From positions 1-13,546 of the forward strand of contig JBMFTS010000017.1 of the NCBI GenBank assembly GCA_049966915.1: a DNA stretch of 13,546 nt. Direction: 5' to 3'. The translations under genes were made by a program, and so were the position numbers. Source of the stretch: JAGDXZ01 sp049966915. GTDB taxonomy: Archaea > Micrarchaeota > Micrarchaeia > Micrarchaeales > CABMGC01. A model generated the notes under the pieces. That model was given only the letters and a program-made list of their open reading frames with translations, had not been told where the DNA came from and ran no database searches. Shown here one piece after another: positions 1 to 5,934 of this stretch (its first letter is position 1; each line of letters starts with the position of its first letter).

Positions 1-660
1 TTAGACTATTTCCTTGTCGTTTTTCATTTCCGACAAGCTTTTCAGCGCCATGTATGTAGCCATGGCTGTGTTGTAAATGTCCCTGGTCCTGCCCTTGGAG
101 AAAGTCCAGACGTCTTTTATGCCGCTTAACTCAAGCACTTGCTTGGCTATGGGCCCTGCTACTATGCCGACTCCTCTTGGCGCAGGCTTGAAGATTACCT
201 GGGCGCTGCCGCACCTCGCAGAAAGCGCTATGGGCAGGCTGTGAGGCAGTCCGCAGTTGCATTCCCACGACCCGCAGCCGAACTTTACCGATATTACGTG
301 CATCTTTGCGTCTTTTATCGCAGCGCTTATTGTGGGCTTGAGCTCCACGCCCTTTCCTACGCCAACGCCCACGTGTCCATTCCTGTCGCCGACTGCCGCC
401 GTTACCCTGTATTTCTGCTTCCTCGTGTCTTTTGTCATGCGCTGCACGCTTGCAGTTTCAAGCACCTTGCTTTCCAGTTTTGGCAGCAGCGCGTCTATTA
501 TGCCTACTTCTTTTATGGGCTTGCCGCTTGCGAAGATCTGCTCTATGCTCGTTATGGCGCCTTGCTTTACCTGCTGACCGAGCTTTGTCCTCGGCTGCCA
601 TGCCTCTATGCTAAATGCTTCCTTTTCTTCTTCCTGATAGTTTCTTCTCTTGAATACCAT
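1..660 (-). CDS. rps5: 30S ribosomal protein uS5, archaeal type
   Basis: Complete 219-residue protein with ATG at 658-660 and TAA at the window's first three bases. uS5 is a small-subunit protein near the mRNA entry site, important for decoding accuracy. The N-terminal S5 RNA-binding domain covers about residues 65-130 and contains GHVGVGVGKG (95-104). The archaeal/eukaryotic signature GCGSWECNCGLPHSLPI is at 128-144, followed by the C-terminal S5 fold with PAPRGVGIVAG (159-169) and AGI-like SGIKDVW (179-185). The start lies 4 bases after the uL18 stop; GAGG inside the end of uL18 (about 10 bases upstream) can act as ribosome binding site. It is the last visible gene of the operon; in archaea uL30 and uL15 usually follow, which would lie beyond the left edge. 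Confidence 0.97.
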   Translation of the reverse strand: MVFKRRNYQEEEKEAFSIEAWQPRTKLGQQVKQGAITSIEQIFASGKPIKEVGIIDALLPKLESKVLETASVQRMTKDTRKQKYRVTAAVGDRNGHVGVGVGKGVELKPTISAAIKDAKMHVISVKFGCGSWECNCGLPHSLPIALSARCGSAQVIFKPAPRGVGIVAGPIAKQVLELSGIKDVWTFSKGRTRDIYNTAMATYMALKSLSEMKNDKEIV

Positions 661-664
661 GCAA

Positions 665-1237
665 TCACTTCCTCATGCTTTTTATCTTTTCGGCGACGGC
701 CTTGAACAGCTTTTGAAGCTCTTCAGGTTTGGTGCCCTGCTTCAGATATGCTCCGAACTGCTTGTTAAGCGTTTCCTTGTCTTCTGCGAGCAGCGCGGCG
801 TATTTGGCAATTTCTGAGCCGTCGTACGCATCTTCTTTTATCTCGAACGTGCCGCGCAGCTTCATGCCGTTGTCAAGGCAGCCTTTGGCGAACGCGAAAG
901 GCACGGAGTTTTTGCCGCTTGCGCTAAGCCCTATGTCGAGTATGCATTCCTTGCCAACGCCCGCGAATTTGTTCGCAAGCAGCATGCCAGTCAAGTATGC
1001 CGTTGGCTTGTTGCACCTGCTCGGCCAGCCGAGCTTTTCAAGTTCTTTCGACTCGGCGCTTGCGACCACCCTATCGCCCATGGGCTTGTATTCTATTACT
1101 TGGCCTATCACGCGCCTGTTTGTCTTTCTTACAACTACCCTGTACATGCCGCTCTTTACAAGCGCAAGCCTCTTTGCGTAGTTGGTTTTGCCCTCTCTCC
1201 TTCTCCTGAATCTTATGTTTGTAGTTTGTTTAGCCAT
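665..1237 (-). CDS. rpl18: 50S ribosomal protein uL18, archaeal type
   Basis: 190-residue protein matching archaeal uL18 (eukaryotic L5 family), which binds 5S rRNA together with uL5 in the central protuberance. The basic N-terminus (RFRRRREGKTNYAKRL, residues 9-24), the conserved strand RVVVRKTNRRVIGQVIEY (33-50) and the segment NKPTAYLTGMLLANKF (76-91) support the family. DIGLSASGKNSVPFAFAKG (101-119) corresponds to the conserved internal loop and helix of the 5S-binding fold. ATG at 1237 overlaps the end of eL19 by 8 bases; a weak GGAAG element sits about 6 bases upstream. The position between eL19 and uS5 is the standard archaeal order. The length is typical of archaeal members (roughly 180-200 residues). 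Confidence 0.96.
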   Translation of the reverse strand: MAKQTTNIRFRRRREGKTNYAKRLALVKSGMYRVVVRKTNRRVIGQVIEYKPMGDRVVASAESKELEKLGWPSRCNKPTAYLTGMLLANKFAGVGKECILDIGLSASGKNSVPFAFAKGCLDNGMKLRGTFEIKEDAYDGSEIAKYAALLAEDKETLNKQFGAYLKQGTKPEELQKLFKAVAEKIKSMRK

Positions 1238-1736
1238 GCGATCTTCCGTAATAAACTTGTTTAATATGCTCCTCTATTTGCTTCAGCTCTTCGTCGCTCA
1301 CCCTTACGCCTTCGTCGGCAAGGTGCAGCAGAAGCGAGCGCTTGTCCGGGAACGAAGCGCCCTTTACCAATCCGTAGAAACGCCTGAACGTCTTGTTGTC
1401 GAGCTTGCCAAGCTCCTTGAGGCGCTTAAGAAGAAGCCTCTGCGACCTGACCTTGCGCTCCCACGTTATTCCTGCCCTTGCCTTGTATGTGCCCCTGCGC
1501 TTTCCGTAGCCGCGCTTTCTGCCTTTTGCGCGCTTCAGCTTGAGCAGCTTGCCGTGCCTGCTCAGGTTGTGCTTTGCAGGCAGAGCATAGATGCTACCTT
1601 GCTCTATCAGCTTCCTGATGTCGTCTCTTGTAAGCGCCTTATTTGCGTCGTCGAGCGAACTCTGCTTTATCCTTATCGAACTTTCTCCCCTTTCCAGCAT
1701 CTCGCTTGCAACGCGTTTTGCGAATTTTATGGTCAT
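1230..1736 (-). CDS. rpl19e: 50S ribosomal protein eL19
   Basis: 168-residue protein of the eL19 family, present in archaea and eukaryotes but not bacteria; it sits on the large subunit near the exit tunnel and takes part in inter-subunit bridges. The visible signature is the very basic central segment around residues 60-100 (RHGKLLKLKRAKGRKRGYGK, then RRGTYKARAGITWERKVRSQR), followed by the LKRLKELGKLDNKTFRRFYGLVKG region. The start ATG (1734-1736) overlaps the eL32 stop in an ATGA arrangement, with GGTG seven bases upstream as ribosome binding site. The end overlaps the uL18 start by 8 bases. The C-terminal helix (residues about 130-160) is acidic/basic mixed as in the family. Confidence 0.96.
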   Translation of the reverse strand: MTIKFAKRVASEMLERGESSIRIKQSSLDDANKALTRDDIRKLIEQGSIYALPAKHNLSRHGKLLKLKRAKGRKRGYGKRRGTYKARAGITWERKVRSQRLLLKRLKELGKLDNKTFRRFYGLVKGASFPDKRSLLLHLADEGVRVSDEELKQIEEHIKQVYYGRSHG

Positions 1737-2113
1737 GCCTTGACACCCAAAATCTTTATTCCGTGCTCGCTGGCTGCTTTAGCCAAGGCGAGCTTTTTCC
1801 TTGCAGACAGCGCGTGGAAGAGCCTTGCAGCGACGTCGCTCCTGCCTTCGAGCGCCAGCAATTCCTTTTCGTTATGTACGAGCACCTCGAGCATGCCTGA
1901 GCTGTTCCTGAACCTCGACTGCGCGCTGTTCTTGTAGCCTATGTTTGGCATTTTGCCGTGGAACTTCTTGCTTACGCGCATCTTGTTGTCAGTGCCGCGC
2001 TGCCTGCGCCACCTGTCAAGCACTCTTTTCCTGTGCTTTGCGCCAAGGTTTGGCACAGCGAAGTGCGGTTTTTTCTTCTTTGCAATTTTTGGATTCATGA
2101 AATCATCAATCAC
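1733..2113 (-). CDS. rpl32e: 50S ribosomal protein eL32
   Basis: 126 residues from a GTG at 2113. The family is recognised by the core WRRQRGTDNKMR (residues 35-46), by PNIGYKNSAQSRFRNSSG in the middle, and by the strand LEVLVHNEKEL. eL32 binds 23S rRNA and is specific to archaea and eukaryotes. The start is ambiguous. The GTG overlaps the uL6 stop as GTGA, like the ATGA overlaps elsewhere in this operon, and gives an N-terminus (MIDDF) with a length similar to other archaeal members. An in-frame ATG at 2098 (residue 6) has GATGAT three bases upstream, similar to the GGTGAT site of uS8, and would give 121 residues. The conserved region is unaffected. Confidence 0.93.
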   Translation of the reverse strand: MIDDFMNPKIAKKKKPHFAVPNLGAKHRKRVLDRWRRQRGTDNKMRVSKKFHGKMPNIGYKNSAQSRFRNSSGMLEVLVHNEKELLALEGRSDVAARLFHALSARKKLALAKAASEHGIKILGVKA

Positions 2114-2640
2114 TCTTCTTTTACGTGATATATGCCGTCTTGAAATATGCGCTCGTCCTTCTGCTTGAGGAACGACAGTGCAAACAGGTTTGCAGCTGTT
2201 TGGTTTACGTCATAAGGGTCTACTCCCTTTACAAAAACCTCCTGCCCTTTTATCTCAACCTTCGTGTCGCCTACTATCTTTGCGGTCCTGGGCAGGTGTT
2301 CGCCGAACACGTTCTTGGCGTAAAGCACGTTGCCTTTTATCTCGAAGCTTATGGGAAAGTGCGCGAAAACAACACGCATGTGCCTCGTGACGCCTTCGTT
2401 GACCCCTTTCATCGCGGCGCGCAATTCGCTTGCAAGCGCCGTCTGCGCCAGCGTGGCCTTCTTTGCTAGCTTCTTGTTTTTCGAAATATCTATTGCCAGC
2501 TTGCTGCCTGAGACGCTTACGCTGAGCAGCTTGCTGTTGAAGTGTTTGGTGGTTGAGCCAAGCTTGCCGCTGATCTTTATGTTGTCGCCGCCGAGCAGCT
2601 CGACCTTTGTGCCTTCCCCTATTTCAAGTTCCACTGCCAT
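2110..2640 (-). CDS. rpl6: 50S ribosomal protein uL6
   Basis: 176 residues from ATG at 2638-2640. uL6 is a two-domain RNA-binding protein near the sarcin-ricin loop and the factor-binding site. The two repeated uL6 domains are visible: the first around residues 5-80 (GGDNIKISGKLGS at 17-29), the second around 85-170, starting at VVFAHFPISFEIKG and holding the conserved FGEHLPRTAKIVGDTKVEIKG stretch. The frame stays open to a GTG at 2649, adding three residues (MVF). That GTG is part of GTGGTGTTTATG, which is better read as a Shine-Dalgarno element (GGTG three bases before the ATG), so I chose the ATG. It lies between uS8 (8-base gap) and eL32 (4-base overlap with its GTG start). Confidence 0.95.
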   Translation of the reverse strand: MAVELEIGEGTKVELLGGDNIKISGKLGSTTKHFNSKLLSVSVSGSKLAIDISKNKKLAKKATLAQTALASELRAAMKGVNEGVTRHMRVVFAHFPISFEIKGNVLYAKNVFGEHLPRTAKIVGDTKVEIKGQEVFVKGVDPYDVNQTAANLFALSFLKQKDERIFQDGIYHVKEE

Positions 2641-2648
2641 AAACACCA

Positions 2649-3032
2649 CTAGTACACGAAAGCGAGGAGCCTGCCTCCGAGCTTCTGCTCCTTGGCTTGC
2701 CTGTTGCTCATGACGCCCTTAGGCGTAGACACTATAAGTATGCCGAAGTTCTTGCTTGGTATGTACCTTGCCTCGTATTTCTGGTAGTCTTCGAGCCTTA
2801 CCGCGTGCCTGGGCTTTATTGCGCCTATGTCGTTTATCTTTCTTGCGAGCACTACGTCAAGCACGTTGAACTTGCCGGATTTTCGCTCCTCTGCCGAAAC
2901 TATGTAGTCATAAGCCTTAAGCGTGTCGATTACCGACTTTACGAGCTTGGTGTCTTTGAGCGTGCATTTCGCCTTGCCTATGCGCTCGTAGCCCTTTATT
3001 TTGTTGAGCGAATCAGCAAGCAGGTCTACCAT
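2649..3032 (-). CDS. rps8: 30S ribosomal protein uS8
   Basis: 127-residue protein with ATG at 3030-3032 and TAG at 2649-2651. uS8 binds the central domain of 16S rRNA (helix 21) and helps assemble the platform; in many organisms it also binds its own operon mRNA. The N-terminal domain starts VDLLADSLNKIKGYERIGKA (residues 2-21). The C-terminal signature is FGILIVSTPKGVMSNRQAKE (96-115), followed by GGRLLAFVY at the end. The ribosome binding site GAGGTGAT at 3036-3043 is the best match in the window to the archaeal anti-SD sequence; it lies three bases before the ATG and overlaps the stop codon of uS14. It is followed at once by uL6. Confidence 0.97.
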   Translation of the reverse strand: MVDLLADSLNKIKGYERIGKAKCTLKDTKLVKSVIDTLKAYDYIVSAEERKSGKFNVLDVVLARKINDIGAIKPRHAVRLEDYQKYEARYIPSKNFGILIVSTPKGVMSNRQAKEQKLGGRLLAFVY

Positions 3033-3035
3033 GCC

Positions 3036-3043
3036 ATCACCTC
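3036..3043 (-). promoter_or_regulatory. Ribosome binding site of uS8 (GAGGTGAT)
   Basis: On the minus strand GAGGTGAT stands three bases before the uS8 ATG and overlaps the uS14 stop codon. It pairs with the archaeal 16S 3' end (AUCACCUCC). It serves as an internal standard for spacing when choosing other starts in this window. Confidence 0.8.
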
Positions 3044-3195
3044 AATTTCTCGAAGCCGAGCTCGTTTGCGTGCTCCCTAAAGCAGCGCCTGCACACGTAT
3101 ATGCCGTAAATGCGTATCAGGCCCTTGGAAGTGCCGCAAATCCTGCATTTTCTGGTGCCCTTGCCTTCGTACTTGTCTGCCAAATCAATCTTCAT
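3037..3195 (-). CDS. rps14: 30S ribosomal protein uS14, short zinc-binding type
   Basis: A 52-residue gene, translated by hand from ATG at 3193-3195 to TGA at 3037-3039. uS14 lies in the 30S head near uS3 and uS10. This is the short zinc-ribbon form: Cys17-x2-Cys20 (CRIC) and Cys35-x2-Cys38 (CRRC), 14 residues apart, with GLIRIYGIYVCRRCFRE (25-41) as the family core and a C-terminal helix ending EKLR. The start overlaps the uL5 stop as ATGA, and GGAGG lies four bases upstream within the end of uL5. Its stop overlaps the uS8 ribosome binding site, suggesting coupled translation. The length and the uL5-uS14-uS8 order are standard for archaea. Confidence 0.97.
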   Translation of the reverse strand: MKIDLADKYEGKGTRKCRICGTSKGLIRIYGIYVCRRCFREHANELGFEKLR

Positions 3196-3773
3196 GCTTC
3201 CTCCTCTTCGAACTTTGCGCCATATGCCTTTGACACATATGCCGCAAGGTCTTCCGGCGCTATCCGCTTGTGGCTTTTTGCAACTTTGCCTTTCGCCCTT
3301 CTCCTGCGCTCAACGCGCATGCCTTTCCTCGCAAACGTAGCGTTTACATTCATTCCAAGCATGCCTATCTTAGGGTCATACTTCATCCCGTTAAGGTATA
3401 TATATTCTTCTATGCCGAAGCTGAGCGAGTTGCCCGCGATTGCGCTTTTCTTCAGCTTGTTGTCAACAGCATCCAGCGCCCTTTTTAGCATTGCCTCGGC
3501 TTCCTTGCCGCGCAAGGTAACGAACGCACCTATGATCTGGTGTTTTTGTATGCCGAATTCCGGCTTTCTCGCTTTCGCTGTTGCGGCTGTCGGTGTTTTG
3601 CCTGTTACCCTGCTCAGTATCTCCTTCGCGCCTTCGTACTTGTCTTCGGTATTGCCTATGCCTGTGTTGAGCGTGAGCTTTTCGAGGAATATGCCGCGCA
3701 TGGGGTTGGAGCTTGCTGCTGACTGCACCTTCACGACTTCTGCCCCGCTGTTGTTTTTTCTTTCTTCAGGCAT
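3192..3773 (-). CDS. rpl5: 50S ribosomal protein uL5
   Basis: 193 residues from ATG at 3771-3773. uL5 binds 5S rRNA and the P-site tRNA elbow in the central protuberance. The archaeal uL5 signature begins at NPMRGIFLEKLTLNTGIG (about 23-40) and continues with VTGKTPTAATAKARKPEFGI and IGAFVTLRGKEAEAMLKRAL; ERRRRAKGKVAKSHKRI is the basic C-terminal part. The frame is open to a GTG at 3785 (four extra residues, MVFQ). That GTG lies inside GGTGGTG (3780-3786), a good ribosome binding site six bases before the ATG, so the ATG is preferred. It overlaps eS4 by 8 bases upstream and uS14 by 4 bases downstream. The N-terminal 20 residues are polar and poorly conserved, and the C-terminus is an acidic EEEEA tail. 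Confidence 0.95.
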   Translation of the reverse strand: MPEERKNNSGAEVVKVQSAASSNPMRGIFLEKLTLNTGIGNTEDKYEGAKEILSRVTGKTPTAATAKARKPEFGIQKHQIIGAFVTLRGKEAEAMLKRALDAVDNKLKKSAIAGNSLSFGIEEYIYLNGMKYDPKIGMLGMNVNATFARKGMRVERRRRAKGKVAKSHKRIAPEDLAAYVSKAYGAKFEEEEA

Positions 3774-4464
3774 TTGAAACACCACCAGTTACTATGACGT
3801 TGTCAAGCAGCGTTTGCACAACCCCGTTTTGCGTGTCTATCTCAACCCTCGCTCCTTCCATTGTGTTGCCTTTTGTTATGCTCTTTATTGTGCCCTTTTC
3901 CCCTGCGTGCCTGCCTTTGTATACGCTGCATTGCGCTCCCTGTTCAAGCTTGAGCACGCTTTCTATTTTGCCTTTTGCAAGTAGCACGGAATCGTTGGTA
4001 GCGATTTCCATTCCTTTAGGCACTTGCAGCACTGTGCCGTCGTGCAGCCTTACCATGAGCGTGTTGCCTTTGGCAACGTACTTGCCTACGATCTTCGCGA
4101 CGCGCTTTGTGTCGGCGCTCACCTTTTCAAGGCTCAAGGCGCCCCTGCCACCCACCCCTATTGCAAAATACTCTCCGGTAGGCACTATTCTGATTATGTC
4201 TCCGTAGCCTACCGGCTGCTTTGGGCTTTTCGCAATCTTGCCGTTGATTTCAACGCCTTTTAGCTTTATCGCCTTTACGGCTTCCTTGTCTGTAGCAGCA
4301 TATTGAAGCTTGTACCTTATCAGCGAAGCCAGCGGCACGCTAAGCTCGAGCGAGTGCCTGCCAGGCTTGGGCTTCATTGCGTATTTTGCTATTTTTCGCT
4401 CAAGTCCCTCGAATTTGCTGGCAGCAAGCCTCTTTATGTGTCTGCTGTTTCCTTTTCTGCTCAT
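3766..4464 (-). CDS. rps4e: 30S ribosomal protein eS4
   Basis: 232 residues, the eS4 family found in archaea and eukaryotes. It opens with HIKRLAASKFEGLERKIAKY (residues 9-28). The S4-like RNA-binding segment is around 42-105 (LASLIRYKLQYAATDKEAVK, then GVEINGKIAKSPKQPVGYGD), followed by the eS4 central domain (LMVRLHDGTVLQVPKG) and a C-terminal KOW motif around 180-205 (VYKGRHAGEKGTIKSI). The start ATG overlaps the uL24 stop as ATGA. GAGGCG four to five bases upstream is a reasonable ribosome binding site. The length agrees with other archaeal eS4 proteins (about 230-245). uL24-eS4-uL5 is the conserved archaeal order; bacteria lack eS4 here. Confidence 0.97.
   Translation of the reverse strand: MSRKGNSRHIKRLAASKFEGLERKIAKYAMKPKPGRHSLELSVPLASLIRYKLQYAATDKEAVKAIKLKGVEINGKIAKSPKQPVGYGDIIRIVPTGEYFAIGVGGRGALSLEKVSADTKRVAKIVGKYVAKGNTLMVRLHDGTVLQVPKGMEIATNDSVLLAKGKIESVLKLEQGAQCSVYKGRHAGEKGTIKSITKGNTMEGARVEIDTQNGVVQTLLDNVIVTGGVSNA
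3780..3786 (-). promoter_or_regulatory. Ribosome binding site that decides the uL5 start
   Basis: GGTGGTG on the minus strand, six bases before ATG 3773. Because it contains in-frame GTG triplets, start prediction could extend uL5 into it. Its spacing to the ATG and match to the archaeal anti-SD favour the ATG start. Confidence 0.65.
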
Positions 4465-4856
4465 GCTTTCGCCTCTTGTGCCTGCGCCTTGGCCAAGCCG
4501 AGCTTGGCCGACCTGCGCTTGTCAGACATGTCAAGGTCGGTTATGTAAAGGCTAGAAACGCTTACGGGTATGAATGTTTCCTTGCCCCTTGCGTTCTTTC
4601 TCGTTATGCCCTCTATTTCCGCCTTGCTGTTCTTTAGCATGATTCTGTGCACCTTGCCGGTTTTGCCCTTCATCGAGCCCGACATTATTTTTACGGTGTC
4701 GCCGCTCCTGAGCTGTATGTTCCTTTTGCGTATTCCGAGCTTTTGCCTGAGCTCCTTGCTTATGTGCGCGTGCGCAAAGTGCTGCCTGATGTGCATGCTG
4801 GCGTTGTACCTGAACAATCTCTGCTTTTTCGGCTTAGAGCTTTGCACCGCGTTCAC
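4461..4856 (-). CDS. rpl24: 50S ribosomal protein uL24
   Basis: 131 residues from a GTG at 4854-4856. uL24 is an early-assembly large-subunit protein beside the exit tunnel. It carries the archaeal N-terminus (SSKPKKQRLFRYNASMHIRQ, residues 6-25) and the KOW motif GDTVKIMSGSMKGKTGKV (52-69), which continues into AEIEGITRKNARGKE. The start is GTG rather than ATG: the nearest in-frame ATG is residue 21, which would remove conserved N-terminal residues. TGTGAT three bases before the GTG has the same spacing as the strong uS8 site. The gap to the uL14 stop is four bases. The C-terminus is a short Ala/Lys/Glu-rich tail. Confidence 0.95.
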   Translation of the reverse strand: MNAVQSSKPKKQRLFRYNASMHIRQHFAHAHISKELRQKLGIRKRNIQLRSGDTVKIMSGSMKGKTGKVHRIMLKNSKAEIEGITRKNARGKETFIPVSVSSLYITDLDMSDKRRSAKLGLAKAQAQEAKA

Positions 4857-4860
4857 GCCA

Positions 4861-5259
4861 TCACACTATCTTGCTGGCTATGCCCGCCAGCTTGTTGAAA
4901 CGTTCGACCACTTCCCTTGGCATCGGGCCTTTTATTTCTGTGCCTATTGGCAAAAAGTCGTCTCCTACCATTACGCCGGCATTGTCCTCAAACCTTAGTC
5001 GCATGCCGTTGGCGCGCCTTATTGGCGCCTTCTGCCTTATTATTACCACCTTTACCGGCTTCTTGAGGTACGTGCCTGTGCCTTTTATGACGCTCGCAAC
5101 TATTACGTCGCCCACTCCTGCTGCTGCTATGCTGCTGTGCCTGTGGCCCTTGCCGAGTTTTCCAAGCATCTTGAATTCCGCCGCGCCGCTGTTGTCGGCG
5201 CAGTCTATGACAGAGCCCGTTATGAATGTCTTTGTTATCTTTGAAGAAAGTCCCCTCAT
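4861..5259 (-). CDS. rpl14: 50S ribosomal protein uL14
   Basis: 132-residue uL14, a compact beta-barrel protein at the subunit interface that contacts 16S rRNA and, in archaea and eukaryotes, the aIF6 binding site. Diagnostic segments are VIDCADNSGAAEFKML (residues 17-32), GVGDVIVASVIKG (48-60), VKVVIIRQKAPIRRANGMRL (69-88) and FEDNAGVMVGD, followed by IGTEIKGPMPREV. The start ATG at 5257-5259 is four bases after the uS17 stop; GAGGGCGTG upstream can act as ribosome binding site. Length and gene order (uS17-uL14-uL24) are standard. Confidence 0.97.
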   Translation of the reverse strand: MRGLSSKITKTFITGSVIDCADNSGAAEFKMLGKLGKGHRHSSIAAAGVGDVIVASVIKGTGTYLKKPVKVVIIRQKAPIRRANGMRLRFEDNAGVMVGDDFLPIGTEIKGPMPREVVERFNKLAGIASKIV

Positions 5260-5263
5260 GAGC

Positions 5264-5575
5264 TCACGCCCTCTTTACTATTTCTATGACAGCGAAAGAC
5301 TTTGTCTTGCTGAGCTTTCTTGTTTCTGCTATTTTCACTATGTCACCGGCCTTTGCAGAGATGCACTGCGAGTTATATGCCGGTATTTTGGACCTTTTTC
5401 TCAAATATCGCTCGTATTTGTAAAGGAATCTCGTATATGGTATTTCTACGATTGCTGTCTTGGCCGCCTTGCTGCTCACGACCTTGCCAGTGAGCACCGC
5501 CCCGTGGGTCTTTAGGCTGCCGTGAATTGGGCATTTCGGATCGTTGCAAATTTCTCCGCTTTTTCCATCGTTCAT
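5264..5575 (-). CDS. rps17: 30S ribosomal protein uS17, archaeal type
   Basis: 103 residues. uS17 is a primary 16S rRNA-binding OB-fold protein. The archaeal/eukaryotic form (eukaryotic S11) is marked by CNDPKCPIHGSL (10-21), FLYKYERYLRKRSKIPAYNS (50-69), CISAKAGDIVKIAETRKLSK (71-90) and TKSFAVIEI near the end. Cys10, Cys15 and His18 form the family's small conserved N-terminal motif. The ATG (5573-5575) overlaps the rpp29 stop as ATGA, and GGAG lies six bases upstream inside rpp29, so translation of the two genes is probably coupled. Confidence 0.96.
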   Translation of the reverse strand: MNDGKSGEICNDPKCPIHGSLKTHGAVLTGKVVSSKAAKTAIVEIPYTRFLYKYERYLRKRSKIPAYNSQCISAKAGDIVKIAETRKLSKTKSFAVIEIVKRA

Positions 5576-5865
5576 ACGCTTCTCCTTTTGTAAAACTTCA
5601 TTGCCTTTTCTGTGCGCTCTTCAGGCCTGAAGTGTATTTCGCTGCCTTGCACAAGGAAAGATCTCTTTCCAGCATAGAAGCGGAATACCGCATCGGCTTT
5701 GATAACTGTTTTTATGCCCTTATTAGTATTTATTACTAACGTATTTTTTGTTTCGTCTATTATTGTTCCGCTTATCCCGTCTTGGTTTTTATCCTTGTGC
5801 CTTGCAACTCTTACCTTGAGCCCTATGAGCTCGCTTATTACTATGTTTTTGTTATTGTACTGCAT
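5572..5865 (-). CDS. rnp1: RNase P protein component 1 (Rpp29/Pop4)
   Basis: 97 residues, the archaeal homologue of eukaryotic Rpp29/Pop4, a protein subunit of RNase P that assists 5' processing of pre-tRNA. The Sm-like fold signature is visible: ELIGLKVRVARHKDKNQDGI (12-31), then SGTIIDETKNTLVINT (32-47), then FRFYAGKRSFLVQGSEIHFR and PEER near the end. Archaeal genomes often keep this gene just before uS17, as here. It is the first gene of this transcript. No ribosome binding site is visible before the ATG, in contrast to all downstream genes, so it may be read from a leaderless or short-leader mRNA. Its DNA is visibly more AT-rich than its neighbours (AAA, AAT, ATA codons). Confidence 0.94.
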   Translation of the reverse strand: MQYNNKNIVISELIGLKVRVARHKDKNQDGISGTIIDETKNTLVINTNKGIKTVIKADAVFRFYAGKRSFLVQGSEIHFRPEERTEKAMKFYKRRSV

Positions 5866-5883
5866 GTATTTATGCTTTGTTTG

Positions 5884-5911
5884 TAAATTTAATTAAGTAT
5901 AGTTATAAAAA
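5884..5911 (-). promoter_or_regulatory. Candidate TATA elements for the ribosomal operon
   Basis: On the minus strand two AT-rich boxes precede rpp29. TTTTTATAA (5903-5911) is centred about 42 bases before the ATG; TTAATTAAATTTA (5884-5896) is centred about 25 bases before it. The first would give a leader of about 14 bases without a ribosome binding site, the second an essentially leaderless mRNA. Which one is used cannot be read from sequence. Confidence 0.5.
5903..5911 (+). promoter_or_regulatory. TATA box of pcm (TTATAAAAA)
   Basis: Plus-strand TTATAAAAA is centred 28 bases before the pcm ATG, the normal archaeal TATA-to-start-site distance, and no ribosome binding site lies between. This predicts a leaderless pcm transcript. 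The same bases read as TTTTTATAA on the other strand and may also serve the ribosomal operon. Confidence 0.6.
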
Positions 5912-5934
5912 GATTTAGGAACGGGCACGTTTGC

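Noticed and set aside
1182..1937. A 251-residue plus-strand open frame opposite eL19 and eL32
   Set aside because: Antisense to two conserved ribosomal genes; Leu/Cys/Ser-rich sequence without a recognisable motif; an effect of strong codon bias on the coding strand.
5723..5739. TTAGTA-TTTAT-TACTAA hairpin inside rpp29
   Set aside because: It lies within conserved coding sequence (the LVINTNKG region) in AT-rich DNA, so it is probably chance rather than a regulatory structure.
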